A stretch of 24,956 nucleotides of DNA from the IMG/VR virus record IMGVR_UViG_3300035670_001181, positions 1-24,956 of that record. The stretch is one strand, 5' to 3'. Position numbers and translations under genes: made by a program. Of the stretch, positions 14,633 through 21,178 are shown piece after piece. The notes under the pieces were generated by a model. It did not search any database. It saw only the letters and a list, made by a program, of their open reading frames with translations, and was not told the origin of the DNA. Position 1 is the first letter of the stretch; each line of letters begins with the position of its first letter. Source of the stretch: a virus.

Positions 14633-15484
14633 ATGGCGATTACGTCTACGCGAGTATCGCCAGAGCTTTTGGAGATACGGATACCGTACAGCAGCACCAA
14701 GGAAGAAGCAACCTTTCTCCTGCTATCGGACATCCACCTGGACAACCCAAAATGTAACCGCAAGCTACTGCTGCAGCACCTTGAGGAGTGCAAGGCGATT
14801 GGCGGTCATGCGTTGATGTTTGGTGATGTGCTTTGCCTGATGCAGGGCAAAAAAGACAGGCGCGGCAGCAAGGGCGACATCCGGCCAGAGCATCTAGGCG
14901 GTAATTACTTCGATCTGGTGTTCCGCGAGTCGGCAGACCTGCTCAGGCCATACGGTGACATGATCCTGATGATGGGCGACGGCAACCACGAGACTGCCGT
15001 GCTCAACAACCAAGAGATCGATCCGCTTGAGAACGTGGTGCGGCTCATGCGCAACGATGGCGCCGTTACCGAGCACATGGGCTATCAAGGCTTTGTGCGG
15101 TTTGCGTTCCGTCAGCCGGCCGGCCGTACACGCCGTTGCACGCTGTTCTTCCACCACGGCGCCTGGGGCGGCATCGTCACCAAAGGCACCATGGGCGGCG
15201 GCCGTTACGCGCAGATCGCACCTGATGCAGACATCATGGTGAACGGTCATAACCACGAGCGCAGCATGGTTGCGCACCCGTGCTACCGCATCGCAGAGAA
15301 CGGCAAGGCATGGGTTGAGCAGCGCTGGCATCTGCAGACCGGCACCTATAAGCAGGAGTTCGGCGCTACAGGCGGCTGGGCGATTGAGCGCATCGTGATG
15401 CCTAAGTCACTTGGTGGGATATGGCTGACGTTGCGGCCACGGGAGCGTGGTGGTGTTGACATCACCTGCAGGCCAACGGTATGA
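14633..15484 (+). CDS. Calcineurin-like metallophosphoesterase
   Basis: This 283-residue protein contains the full set of metallophosphoesterase motifs: DIHLD (D33, H35), GD at D65, GDGNHE (N118, H119), HHGAWGG (H174, H175) and GHNH (H206, H208). Such two-metal enzymes hydrolyse phosphodiesters or phosphomonoesters, and phage members include nucleases and phosphatases whose substrates are often unknown. There is no membrane segment or extra domain. Its site between endolysin and a small ORF is not typical for a nuclease of the replication module, so the substrate cannot be inferred from the neighbours. The stop overlaps the next start (ATGA). Confidence 0.88.
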   Translation: MAITSTRVSPELLEIRIPYSSTKEEATFLLLSDIHLDNPKCNRKLLLQHLEECKAIGGHALMFGDVLCLMQGKKDRRGSKGDIRPEHLGGNYFDLVFRESADLLRPYGDMILMMGDGNHETAVLNNQEIDPLENVVRLMRNDGAVTEHMGYQGFVRFAFRQPAGRTRRCTLFFHHGAWGGIVTKGTMGGGRYAQIAPDADIMVNGHNHERSMVAHPCYRIAENGKAWVEQRWHLQTGTYKQEFGATGGWAIERIVMPKSLGGIWLTLRPRERGGVDITCRPTV

Positions 15485-15663
15485 GGCAGTACGTCCTTGA
15501 GATTGAGTACACCATCGTGGTGGAAAGCGACAGCGACGACCCGGAAGCAGTATCAGATGACTTTGTGGCGCGGCTCACCGAGTTAGCGCCGTCTAATGAT
15601 CACATCCTGGGCTTATCGGTTCAGGTGCTACCCATCCCCGAATTGCGTGGATCATTTGATTGA
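15481..15663 (+). CDS. Small acidic hypothetical protein
   Basis: This 60-residue protein starts at ATG 15481, overlapping the phosphoesterase stop by four bases, which implies coupled translation. It begins with a beta-prone stretch (QYVLEIEYTIVVES), then an acidic loop and helix (DDPEAVSDDFVARLTELA), and ends in another strand-like segment. This strand-helix-strand layout is common in small ferredoxin-like or dsRNA-binding-like folds but gives no function. I do not recognise the family. The downstream HNH gene probably starts at the overlap with its stop. Confidence 0.6.
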   Translation: MRQYVLEIEYTIVVESDSDDPEAVSDDFVARLTELAPSNDHILGLSVQVLPIPELRGSFD

Positions 15664-15967
15664 TGGCTCCAACCTCGTATCAAAGCGCAGCGCAAAGCAT
15701 CAATTTAGACAGCAAATCTTTGAGGCATGGCGGCATGAATGCGCCTACTGCGGCGTGCCGGCTGACACCTTAGATCACGTCAAGCCACGGCATAAAGGTG
15801 GCGCCACAGTTGCTAGCAATCTTGTACCCGCGTGTCAGAATTGCAACCGTCGCAAGGGTAGCGAGGAATGGCGGGAGTGGTTTAACCGTCAAGAGTCATG
15901 GACCGTCGATCGCGTTCTAAAGATTCAGGACTGGTTGATTGATTCAGCATCTGATGATAAAAGATGA
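15656..15967 (+). CDS. HNH endonuclease, probably with a 5' frameshift
   Basis: The reading frame contains a complete HNH nuclease domain: CAYCG, then LDHVKPRHKGG, then SNLVPACQNCNRRKGSEEW, so the ββα-metal core and zinc-binding cysteines are intact. The start is uncertain. In this frame the candidates are TTG 15656, GTG 15647 and ATG 15596, all read through the previous gene. By contrast, an ATG at 15663 overlaps the upstream stop (TGATG) and reads MAPTSYQSAA before leaving the HNH frame. Removing two bases from the GCGC at 15690-15693 would join it smoothly into AKHQFRQQIFEAW. I infer a recent two-base insertion, or less likely a sequencing error or recoding. The protein may therefore be poorly expressed. 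Confidence 0.7.
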   Translation: MIDGSNLVSKRSAKHQFRQQIFEAWRHECAYCGVPADTLDHVKPRHKGGATVASNLVPACQNCNRRKGSEEWREWFNRQESWTVDRVLKIQDWLIDSASDDKR

Positions 15968-16038
15968 TCGCTTGCCAGTCTTGCGCATGATCTCTACACA
16001 TGCCGTTTAGACAAACACGCCATACATCACCGTGTCTT

Positions 16039-16929
16039 TCAATCGTCGGTTCCAAGGGGCGTGCCTGCCAGTGGATTGCTCATCAGCATACGGAGGCGCA
16101 TGATGCCGCGCTGCTCGATGTTGTGCAATCGTGTCTTGTTAATGCCGGTCATGCGCTCCAGTTCTGACCAGGTCATCGGCTGGCAGATCATGCGTGCTTT
16201 AAGGACTGTTTGCGTTGTCTCATCAAGGTATTTTGCGAAGTATTCCATCACATTTTGTATGTCTTGACGGATTGCAACGTCTTCTTGATTAGACGCAGGA
16301 TCTGCAATTGTTTCTGCAATGGTGTTGCTTTCAGAGTCTGAAATGTACTGGTCGAGGCTGGTGACGCGGTAGCTTTGCCGCAGCAGCATGGATAGGTCTT
16401 TGGGGTCCATGTCCAAATGCTGCGCTACTTGGCTGGTGCTAGGCGCTTCGCCCAATTGATGGCCGAGGTCTTGGATGGTGCGGTTGACCTTATACAGCAT
16501 CTCATGCACGCCAATCGGCAGCCGGATCATGGCGTCATAACTGATCAATGCCCTAGTAATGCCTTGCCGGATCCACCAGTAGGCATAGGTCGAAAACTTG
16601 TAGCCTCTGGTGGGGTCAAACAGATCCACGGCGCGAGACAGGCCGATATTGCCCTCTTGTATCAGGTCCATCAGCTCAAGGGTCTTGTTCTGCCGTTTGT
16701 CGTACTTGCGGGCGATGTGTACGACAAGCTGCAGGTTGGACTGAATGAATCGCTGCCGGGCGCGTTCGCCGCTGCGGATCTCACGCTGTTCGTCTTTTGT
16801 TGGCGGCCTTTCCAGTTGTTGCAGTTCTTTAAGCCTTGCAACGCGTCTGCCAAGTTGTATCTCCTGCTGCGGTGTCAACAGTGGATATTTGGCGATACTG
16901 TTGAGATAATCCTTGATAGAGTCCGACAT
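16039..16929 (-). CDS. Phage-encoded sigma70-family RNA polymerase sigma factor, cyanobacterial type
   Basis: This 296-residue protein should bind host RNA polymerase core and direct it to phage promoters. Region 1.2 is residues 1-31 (SIKDYLNSIAKYPLLTPQQE). Region 2 spans about 56-127, with LMDLIQEGNIGL and the -10 melting/recognition motif FSTYAYWWIRQGITRA. Region 3 is about 135-210 and region 4 about 223-283. The last is diverged: the helix-turn-helix reads MTWSELERMTGINKTRLHNI instead of the usual RERVRQIE pattern, so -35 recognition or activator contact may differ. Region 1.1 is absent. Similarity is to the cyanobacterial group 1/2 sigma style. The gene is the last of the - strand cluster and faces the + strand late genes end to end. 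Confidence 0.92.
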   Translation of the reverse strand: MSDSIKDYLNSIAKYPLLTPQQEIQLGRRVARLKELQQLERPPTKDEQREIRSGERARQRFIQSNLQLVVHIARKYDKRQNKTLELMDLIQEGNIGLSRAVDLFDPTRGYKFSTYAYWWIRQGITRALISYDAMIRLPIGVHEMLYKVNRTIQDLGHQLGEAPSTSQVAQHLDMDPKDLSMLLRQSYRVTSLDQYISDSESNTIAETIADPASNQEDVAIRQDIQNVMEYFAKYLDETTQTVLKARMICQPMTWSELERMTGINKTRLHNIEQRGIMRLRMLMSNPLAGTPLGTDD

Positions 16930-17167
16930 GATGAATCCATTGGTTCACACGATAGAAGCACAATTTCACGGCGCTGCCAATGCCCAGGTGTTGCGTGAGC
17001 TACACGAGCGCGGTGATTTTAATGCAGTTTTGGAGTATGCACTGCTGCTGGCAGAGCAAGAAGCCAGCCAGCGATCACAAATCAACTGGCTGGTGCGTGA
17101 GGCTGCTAGCTCATGCGGCGTCGAGCCGTGGCACCTGACCGCTGCTGAGGAACTGCTTGGAGGCTGA
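16928..17167 (+). CDS. Small + strand protein antisense to the sigma leader
   Basis: This 79-residue ORF (ATG 16928, or 16931 for 78 residues) lies on the + strand between two - strand genes. It overlaps the sigma factor start by two bases in CATGATG and the 3' end of the dCTP deaminase gene by 57 bases. The protein is helical and well composed, with FHGAANAQVLRELHERGDF and LLLAEQEASQRSQINWLVRE, and does not look like a shadow frame; the - strand offers no competing gene in this interval. Function unknown. If real, its transcript would be antisense to the sigma leader and could modulate it. Confidence is moderate because no promoter or Shine-Dalgarno is obvious. Confidence 0.55.
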   Translation: MMNPLVHTIEAQFHGAANAQVLRELHERGDFNAVLEYALLLAEQEASQRSQINWLVREAASSCGVEPWHLTAAEELLGG

Positions 17168-17662
17168 CACAAGTTGGTCGTTGTTGTAGCTGCCGGTCAG
17201 GGCGTAGCTAAGTGCTGGCCGCTGGCTCATGCGGAAGAACACCATTTGGCCAATCTTGAGCCCTGGATAGATCGGCAGCGGCTGCAACTGACGGGCATTC
17301 TTCAGCTCCAGCGTTAACGCACTGCCATGCCAACCTGGATCGGCGTAGCCGGCGTGCAGGTTTTCGTAGCCTTCACGGGCGCGGCTGGACTTGAGGAAAA
17401 ACAGCCCGGCCACGTCCTCAGGCATGACAAAGGTTTCGATCGTCTGCGCCAGAATGAACTGCCCTGGCACCAGCTCGTATGGGTGCTCGGCGGTGTAGTC
17501 CTTAATCGACAGCGGAATCATCTGGTGCGATTCCACCGACTCAAGCATGATCAGATTGCCAAGTCGCAGGTCAAGGCTGGCAGGATTGATCAGTTCCGGC
17601 TGATAGTCATGCACCATGCCGTGCTGGATCAGGTCATGGATCTCGGTGTCACAGAGGATCAT
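17111..17662 (-). CDS. dcd: dCTP deaminase (Dcd/DUT family)
   Basis: This 183-residue enzyme should deaminate dCTP to dUTP, feeding dTTP synthesis during phage replication. Family signatures are NPASLDLRLG (residues 26-35), KSSRAREGY (91-99) with S92/S93 and R96, GYADPGWHG (105-113), the catalytic glutamate E119 in TLELKN, and GLKIGQMVFF (134-143). The length is close to that of bacterial Dcd. A bifunctional dCTP deaminase/dUTPase cannot be excluded by eye. The start overlaps the end of the zinc ribbon gene by 14 bases, so the two are co-transcribed, and the 3' end overlaps an antisense + strand ORF. Confidence 0.9.
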   Translation of the reverse strand: MILCDTEIHDLIQHGMVHDYQPELINPASLDLRLGNLIMLESVESHQMIPLSIKDYTAEHPYELVPGQFILAQTIETFVMPEDVAGLFFLKSSRAREGYENLHAGYADPGWHGSALTLELKNARQLQPLPIYPGLKIGQMVFFRMSQRPALSYALTGSYNNDQLVSASKQFLSSGQVPRLDAA

Positions 17663-17861
17663 GTCTCAGTTGTGGTTTTTTGTTGACTGTGATGATGTCA
17701 TGGGCTGAAACCTGCAGCTCATGTGGCTGGATTGTGTACCAACGGCAGTTGCAACTGGTGCATTTACGACGCCGGATGATGCCTTTGTCGGTGCTGTTGG
17801 TAGCGATCACATAAGTGCTGTACCCGTTGCAGTTAGGGCATTGAACCTGAATCGCGGGCAT
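17649..17861 (-). CDS. Zinc ribbon protein resembling the NrdR N-terminus
   Basis: This 70-residue protein has two cysteine pairs, CPNC at residues 8-11 and CTSC near residue 34, separated by a segment that ends GIIRRRKC. This is the same arrangement as the zinc ribbon of NrdR, the repressor of ribonucleotide reductase genes, but the ATP-cone that senses nucleotides is missing. It could be a stand-alone DNA-binding ribbon, an anti-repressor competing for NrdR boxes, or an Ogr-like transcription activator. The gene overlaps the ribbon-helix-helix gene upstream by 29 bases and dCTP deaminase downstream by 14, tying it to nucleotide metabolism. Confidence 0.75.
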   Translation of the reverse strand: MPAIQVQCPNCNGYSTYVIATNSTDKGIIRRRKCTSCNCRWYTIQPHELQVSAHDIITVNKKPQLRHDPL

Positions 17862-18069
17862 TTTCTAGATCTTGTGCCATAACTGCTGCACTGCGCAGCA
17901 TGGTGCTGAGCTTGATCGGGCGCATGTCTTTCCAGCAGGCATACCTAATGGCATGACGGAAGCCCATGCTAATATTGCCGTCGCCTAGTTTGCGAGCAGC
18001 TTCGATCTCTTCGCGGCTCATGCGGATGTTTACCGTGAAGTTGCGGCCTTTGTTTAACCGATCAGCCAC
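17833..18069 (-). CDS. Ribbon-helix-helix-like DNA-binding protein
   Basis: The 78-residue product carries a probable ribbon-helix-helix fold: strand NFTVNIRMS, first helix REEIEAARKLG, turn DGNISMG and second helix FRHAIRYACW. Such proteins dimerise through the strand and bind operator DNA. I chose GTG 18069; a TTG 12 bases upstream is possible, while ATG 18021 would remove the DNA-binding strand. The gene overlaps the DUF3310 gene upstream and the zinc ribbon gene downstream. It probably acts as a local repressor of early genes, though no operator could be matched to it. Confidence 0.65.
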   Translation of the reverse strand: MADRLNKGRNFTVNIRMSREEIEAARKLGDGNISMGFRHAIRYACWKDMRPIKLSTMLRSAAVMAQDLENARDSGSMP

Positions 18070-18257
18070 TGCATGTACCAATTGGCTTTGCGCAAGGACT
18101 CAGTGCCTTGCTTGTGCTTTTCACGCCAAACATACTTAAGCACATTGCCTTTGCAGTAGCCACGAAACTCTTCTGGTGTGAGTGCTGCTTGGATGGCTTC
18201 GATGCACTCAATGCCGCCTTGCGTGTAGTGCGGCGGATGGTTTACGAGGTCAGTCAC
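18054..18257 (-). CDS. DUF3310 family protein
   Basis: The 67-residue product matches DUF3310 (the SaV-like phage family, thought to be linked to nucleotide metabolism): VNHPPHYTQGGIECIEAI, then FRGYCKGNVLKYVWREKHK, and a C-terminal LRKANWYMQWL helix. I chose GTG 18257 because a GGAGG lies six bases upstream and the conserved part begins directly after it; a longer frame to 18320 lies wholly inside the previous gene. The family's function is unknown, but it is common beside phage replication genes. It sits in a run of overlapping - strand genes. Confidence 0.85.
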   Translation of the reverse strand: MTDLVNHPPHYTQGGIECIEAIQAALTPEEFRGYCKGNVLKYVWREKHKQGTESLRKANWYMQWLIG

Positions 18258-18516
18258 TGACACCCTCCAGCTCGGTGGCGATGGCGAGGAGTTGATGGTG
18301 AACGCTTTGCTTGGCATCACGAAACCCCTCCATGTATTCGTTCATTGGGTAACGGCCAGGAAACGGCGCGACGTGATCCGCAACAGCCCACAAGGCGGCA
18401 GCAACATCGGACTTGATCTTATCAATCGACCTTGGACAGGCGAAATACGGCACGTCGTACCGCTTGAGGGTTACAGCATTCAGCACCGCCTCTGCGGCGG
18501 GGGAGAGTTCAGTCAT
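18250..18516 (-). CDS. Small hypothetical protein
   Basis: This 88-residue protein starts MTELSPAAEAVLNAVTLKRY and includes DVAAALWAVADHVAPFPGRY. I associate this alanine-rich helical pattern with small cyanophage proteins of unknown function. No catalytic motif, zinc site or membrane helix is visible. Its ATG overlaps the stop of the upstream 47-residue gene by eight bases, and its end carries the GGAGG that serves the DUF3310 gene, so its 3' end has a dual role. Function unknown. Confidence 0.65.
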   Translation of the reverse strand: MTELSPAAEAVLNAVTLKRYDVPYFACPRSIDKIKSDVAAALWAVADHVAPFPGRYPMNEYMEGFRDAKQSVHHQLLAIATELEGVSD

Positions 18517-18652
18517 CCTGCTTTAGCTCCATCAGCTTTAGGATGTACTCAGCAAAGGCAACGTGTGTCATGACAGCATGGGTGCGTGGTGGCATCCCAT
18601 AGCTGTCACGCCACCACTGCTCAAATGCTGTTTTAATGGCGGCTTCGTTCAT
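18509..18652 (-). CDS. 47-residue hypothetical protein
   Basis: A short gene fills the gap between the SSB gene and the next ORF. It starts at ATG 18652, sharing one base with the SSB stop (TGATG), and ends overlapping the following start by eight bases. The product is helical and aromatic-rich at its start (MNEAAIKTAFEQWWRDSYG) with HVAFAEYILKLMELK at the end. The tight coupling on both sides and sensible composition support it being real. I do not recognise the family and cannot assign a role beyond its place among replication genes. Confidence 0.65.
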   Translation of the reverse strand: MNEAAIKTAFEQWWRDSYGMPPRTHAVMTHVAFAEYILKLMELKQDD

Positions 18653-18993
18653 CAGAACGCAGCCTCCTCAGTCTTGGTGCGTGGCAGGTACTCAAACCGC
18701 TGCACATTCAGCACATGCTTGCTGCGCTTGGCGCCGGATTCCTTATCAGTCCAGTCCTGGCGGCGGATGGCACCAGTCACCATGATGCTGTCGCCTTTTT
18801 TGCAGTTGTCGGCAATCATCTCGCCGCCCTTGCCCCAGACTTCTACATCAATTGCATTATTGATGTAATTGCCTTCTTTGTCTTTGCCTTCGCTGATGCC
18901 GCCACCGAAGTTACAAACACAAGTACCAGAATCAAAAAACTTAATCTGTGGTTCGCTAATAATACGAACAACGCCGGTTGCATAAAGGCTCAT
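18652..18993 (-). CDS. ssb: Single-stranded DNA-binding protein
   Basis: This 113-residue protein has the OB-fold pattern of SSB: an N-terminal strand set ([19 protein letters not shown]), the central VEVWGKGGEMIADNCKKGD segment, and the SIMVTGAIRRQDWTDKESG loop. It protects single-stranded DNA and works with the Bet-type annealing protein and helicase encoded nearby. It is shorter than bacterial SSB and lacks the acidic C-terminal tail (the end is KTEEAAF), as in many phage versions, so recruitment of host partners may be reduced. The start overlaps the stop region of the preceding excisionase-like gene by four bases. Confidence 0.88.
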   Translation of the reverse strand: MSLYATGVVRIISEPQIKFFDSGTCVCNFGGGISEGKDKEGNYINNAIDVEVWGKGGEMIADNCKKGDSIMVTGAIRRQDWTDKESGAKRSKHVLNVQRFEYLPRTKTEEAAF

Positions 18994-19193
18994 GGATTGA
19001 CGGGGGTAATGGAGTTGGATTCTTCAAAGGCCAGCACATCCGCTATGGGATACCTGACCCGCGACTCACCTAAAGGCAAGCCGAACCGTGGGACCGTGTA
19101 ATAAGACGGTCCCTGGTTACGCAGCCGCTGGGATTTGATGGTGCTTGGCTTCAAGCCCCAGCGTGCTGCTAATTGTTCAGTCGTCAGATACAA
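18990..19193 (-). CDS. Excisionase/MerR-like helix-turn-helix protein
   Basis: The 67-residue product has the winged-helix layout of excisionase-type HTH_17 proteins: [19 protein letters not shown] followed by [14 protein letters not shown] and a wing ending [14 protein letters not shown] chose TTG 19193 because a perfect AGGAGG (19200-19205) lies six bases upstream, inside the end of the Bet gene; a longer frame from ATG 19235 adds a cysteine-rich, non-conserved leader. It may be a transcription regulator or a recombination directionality factor. No integrase is seen in the window, so the regulator role is preferred. Confidence 0.78.
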   Translation of the reverse strand: MYLTTEQLAARWGLKPSTIKSQRLRNQGPSYYTVPRFGLPLGESRVRYPIADVLAFEESNSITPVNP

Positions 19194-19929
19194 GTTCAGC
19201 CTCCTTTTCAAGCATCTGCTGCAGCAGCTTGTCATGCTGCTCCTGCGTCAGGTCGCCGTCCTCCAGCCGCTTTGCCATGCGCGGTTGCAGGTCTTCGAGG
19301 TCCTGCAGGCTCTTGGCCTTGGCGATGGCGGCAGCACCAGCAGTGAAGGTCTTGCTGGTGTCCTTGGCCTTGACGGCAGGTAATGCAGGTGCATTGTCTG
19401 CTGTGATGGTGACCGTCTCTGCTGCCTGGTCCATCTCGTCGGTGGTGTAGACACCGGACATGTCGGCAGGAAATGCCTTACGCAGTGCCAGCGCCTCGGA
19501 GCATTTGGCAATCATCGCGGCGGGCATCTTGGACCACAGTCCCTGGCCGGCGTTGTAGTCCGCAAAGCGGGCAACGCCAACAAACGGGTGTTGGCTGCCT
19601 TTGCGGTGGACGATGGTCTTGGCTGCGGCGGGCGGCTTTGAAGAAAGCCACACGTCCCTCCAGTCGCCCTCTTCACCGCACCAATAGGTCTCACTGCCGT
19701 CAAGCTGGCCAGTGCGCTCGGCAATGGCACGGAGGCCATCAATGCCGGCTTGGATGGTCATCTTGCCGCCACGCTTGATGGCGTAGATCTGCTTGCTGAA
19801 CGGATCAAGGCCAGTGCGCTGACAGGCATAGGCAAACAGCCGCAACTCGTCGTTGGTGCAGCCCGGTGCAATGGTGCTGCTGATCAGTTGGACCTGATCG
19901 GGGGTCCATGTGGTAATTGCTGTTGACAT
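19177..19929 (-). CDS. bet: Phage recombination protein, Bet/RecT superfamily annealing protein
   Basis: This 250-residue protein matches the Redβ/Bet family of single-strand annealing proteins. Signatures are an N-terminal region with [20 protein letters not shown] and [20 protein letters not shown], then [20 protein letters not shown] and [16 protein letters not shown]. The C-terminal 80 residues are a charged variable tail. It anneals complementary strands generated by an exonuclease and is encoded directly after a RecE-like exonuclease on the same strand, forming a classical Red-type recombination pair with SSB nearby. The start ATG overlaps the exonuclease stop by one base. Confidence 0.92.
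   Translation of the reverse strand: MSTAITTWTPDQVQLISSTIAPGCTNDELRLFAYACQRTGLDPFSKQIYAIKRGGKMTIQAGIDGLRAIAERTGQLDGSETYWCGEEGDWRDVWLSSKPPAAAKTIVHRKGSQHPFVGVARFADYNAGQGLWSKMPAAMIAKCSEALALRKAFPADMSGVYTTDEMDQAAETVTITADNAPALPAVKAKDTSKTFTAGAAAIAKAKSLQDLEDLQPRMAKRLEDGDLTQEQHDKLLQQMLEKEAELVSDD
19199..19205 (-). promoter_or_regulatory. AGGAGG ribosome binding site deciding a TTG start
   Basis: A full AGGAGG lies six bases before TTG 19193 within the 3' end of the Bet gene. It is one of the best Shine-Dalgarno sequences in the window, and it places the start of the excisionase-like gene at a TTG rather than at the upstream ATG 19235. Confidence 0.7.
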
Positions 19930-20720
19930 TAGAAGGTCTCAGTTTCGATGGGATTTGTCGCCCACTTAGGCAGGCTGATGGTCTGAATGGTCGTGTCGCC
20001 ATAGCCCGGCCACACATTGGCGGCATGGCATCCAGCGATCACGTCCATGCCATTGTCCCGCATGGTCCGCCCTAATGCAAGGGCTTCAGCGTCGAGTTCA
20101 TAAACCGCAACAGCATGCGGGTAGGTCTTCTCGACCGCAACGAACACAAACCGCTGGCAGCGGTCTGACAGTCCTTCGAGGTAGTGCGCCGCTTGGATGT
20201 GGTAGCCGAAGGTGGCCACGCTGCGGGCGAATGCCTGCGGGCTGGCGTCGGTGGTGGTCTTGATGTCCACGATGGTGCTGCCCTGATACCAGTCCGGGCG
20301 GCACTTGCAGCGCAGCCCTGTGGCACTGTCAGTCCACCAGAAGGACTGCTCAGCCTTGCCCTCTTTGAGCAGTGCATACGCTGCAGGGTGTGCCTGCACC
20401 GCAGCGCTCATGCCCATGGCAAGTGCCATGTCGCTGGCGGTGACTGCTTCCATGCCCTCGGCAGCCATGCGCTCGGCTTGCTCCTTACCGGCCTTGGTGT
20501 TGCGTGGTGCGCACACGCCGTAGCGGTTCAGCAGCTCCTGTGGTTCGAGAATGGCGCAGTGGGCAAGGCTGCCCAGCTTCATCGCAGCAGTCGGCTCGAC
20601 CGGCTTGCGGTTGGGGTCAACGTACCGGCTCCAGTAGTGGTAAGGCGATTGCATTACCGCTTTCAGGTGACTGGCGCTGACGGCTGGATCGGCGTGATAC
20701 TCCTCGTTGGTGATGGTCAT
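19929..20720 (-). CDS. RecE-like exonuclease (PDDEXK superfamily)
   Basis: This 263-residue protein matches the phage RecE/DUF3799-type exonucleases that resect DNA ends 5' to 3' and hand single strands to a Bet/RecT protein. Family landmarks are [31 protein letters not shown], and the nuclease core CRPDW with [19 protein letters not shown], in which the PD-(D/E)xK aspartate and lysine are visible, followed by [12 protein letters not shown] chose ATG 20720, preceded by GAGG, rather than an upstream frame opening at 20765. Its start overlaps the stop of the upstream small gene (ATGA), and it lies directly upstream of bet. Confidence 0.9.
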   Translation of the reverse strand: MTITNEEYHADPAVSASHLKAVMQSPYHYWSRYVDPNRKPVEPTAAMKLGSLAHCAILEPQELLNRYGVCAPRNTKAGKEQAERMAAEGMEAVTASDMALAMGMSAAVQAHPAAYALLKEGKAEQSFWWTDSATGLRCKCRPDWYQGSTIVDIKTTTDASPQAFARSVATFGYHIQAAHYLEGLSDRCQRFVFVAVEKTYPHAVAVYELDAEALALGRTMRDNGMDVIAGCHAANVWPGYGDTTIQTISLPKWATNPIETETF

Positions 20721-20905
20721 TTCTGCCTCAGTTGGCGGTGGATCATGGTCTGTGGTCCGAAGCAATGCAGCAGTTGCGGGAATGCCTGCAGGAGGACTTG
20801 ACGGTTGTTGGGGTCAGCGACCAGCCCTGCATCAGCAAGGCGTGAGATAAACCCGCCGCCGTGCTGTTTGGCGGTTTGGAATGTCCAGAAGTCGTCTGAT
20901 GTCAT
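20717..20905 (-). CDS. 62-residue hypothetical protein
   Basis: The ATG at 20905 begins a 62-residue product (MTSDDFWTFQTAKQHGGGF, then ISRLADAGLVADPNNRQVLL and AFPQLLHCFGP). I associate this HGGGF pattern with small cyanophage proteins of about this length, function unknown. It is helical with no metal site or membrane helix. An open frame extends further upstream to 21112, but that part is cysteine-rich and reads antisense-like across a hairpin and another gene, so the later ATG is preferred. It overlaps the exonuclease start by four bases, suggesting that it is translated ahead of the recombination pair. Confidence 0.7.
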   Translation of the reverse strand: MTSDDFWTFQTAKQHGGGFISRLADAGLVADPNNRQVLLQAFPQLLHCFGPQTMIHRQLRQK

Positions 20906-20929
20906 GGGTAGAATGGCTTTGGTAGGGAT

Positions 20930-20952
20930 GACGGGGGTGTGGCGCCCCCGTC
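20930..20952 (-). terminator. GC-rich hairpin after the membrane-HTH gene, possible attenuator
   Basis: GACGGGGG (20930-20937) pairs perfectly with CCCCCGTC (20945-20952) around a seven-base loop. It lies five bases beyond the stop of the 59-residue membrane-HTH gene. On the - strand an A-run precedes it and no T-run follows; on the + strand GTTTTCT follows it. It could thus terminate stray + strand transcription or weaken read-through into the recombination genes. Confidence 0.5.
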
Positions 20953-20957
20953 GTTTT

Positions 20958-21137
20958 CTATGCCAGTGCAACGCGGACGCGATAGCGCGTGATGCGCATG
21001 TGATCCGCAATGCGGCGCTGCGACCAGCCGTAGCCCCGCAGCCGCTTGGCGCGTTGCTCAGTTGACTCCGTTGCCCACAGCAGCACCAGCAACGGCAGCA
21101 GCAACAGAGCAAGGATCAGGGTCAGTGTGGTTGTCAT
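20958..21137 (-). CDS. 59-residue membrane-anchored helix-turn-helix protein
   Basis: This short gene encodes one strongly hydrophobic N-terminal segment (residues 3-22, LTLILALLLLPLLVLLW), followed by a compact resolvase-like helix-turn-helix (RAKRLRGYGWSQRRIADHMR, then ITRYRVRVALA). It is the first gene behind a good sigma70 promoter and is followed by a strong hairpin. A membrane-tethered HTH of this size is unusual. It might sense membrane state, tether phage DNA, or regulate its own promoter. I do not recognise a characterised family. The ATG lies 35 bases from the expected transcription start. The ORF is short, but promoter, start, domain logic and stop-hairpin all fit. Confidence 0.65.
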   Translation of the reverse strand: MTTTLTLILALLLLPLLVLLWATESTEQRAKRLRGYGWSQRRIADHMRITRYRVRVALA

Positions 21138-21178
21138 GGGTGGGATTTGCAGTGCAGGCCGGTTGCCTGCGTGGCCAC

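Noticed and set aside
15985-16003. GCATG/CATGC stem-loop between the convergent HNH and sigma genes as a terminator
   Set aside because: Only five pairs, a nine-base loop and no T-run on either strand; too weak to call, although a terminator would be expected here.
16930-16990. A TATCGT box upstream of the sigma gene as its own promoter
   Set aside because: The nearest -35-like TTGGCA is 20 bases away, outside the normal spacing, and the sigma gene may be read from the upstream operon.
18990-19193. Excisionase-like protein as evidence for an integrated prophage
   Set aside because: No integrase gene or attachment site is visible in the window; the HTH protein may equally be a transcription regulator.
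20184-20801. Open frame of about 200 codons on the + strand opposite the exonuclease gene
   Set aside because: The opposite strand encodes a clear RecE-like exonuclease; the + strand product has odd composition and no domain.
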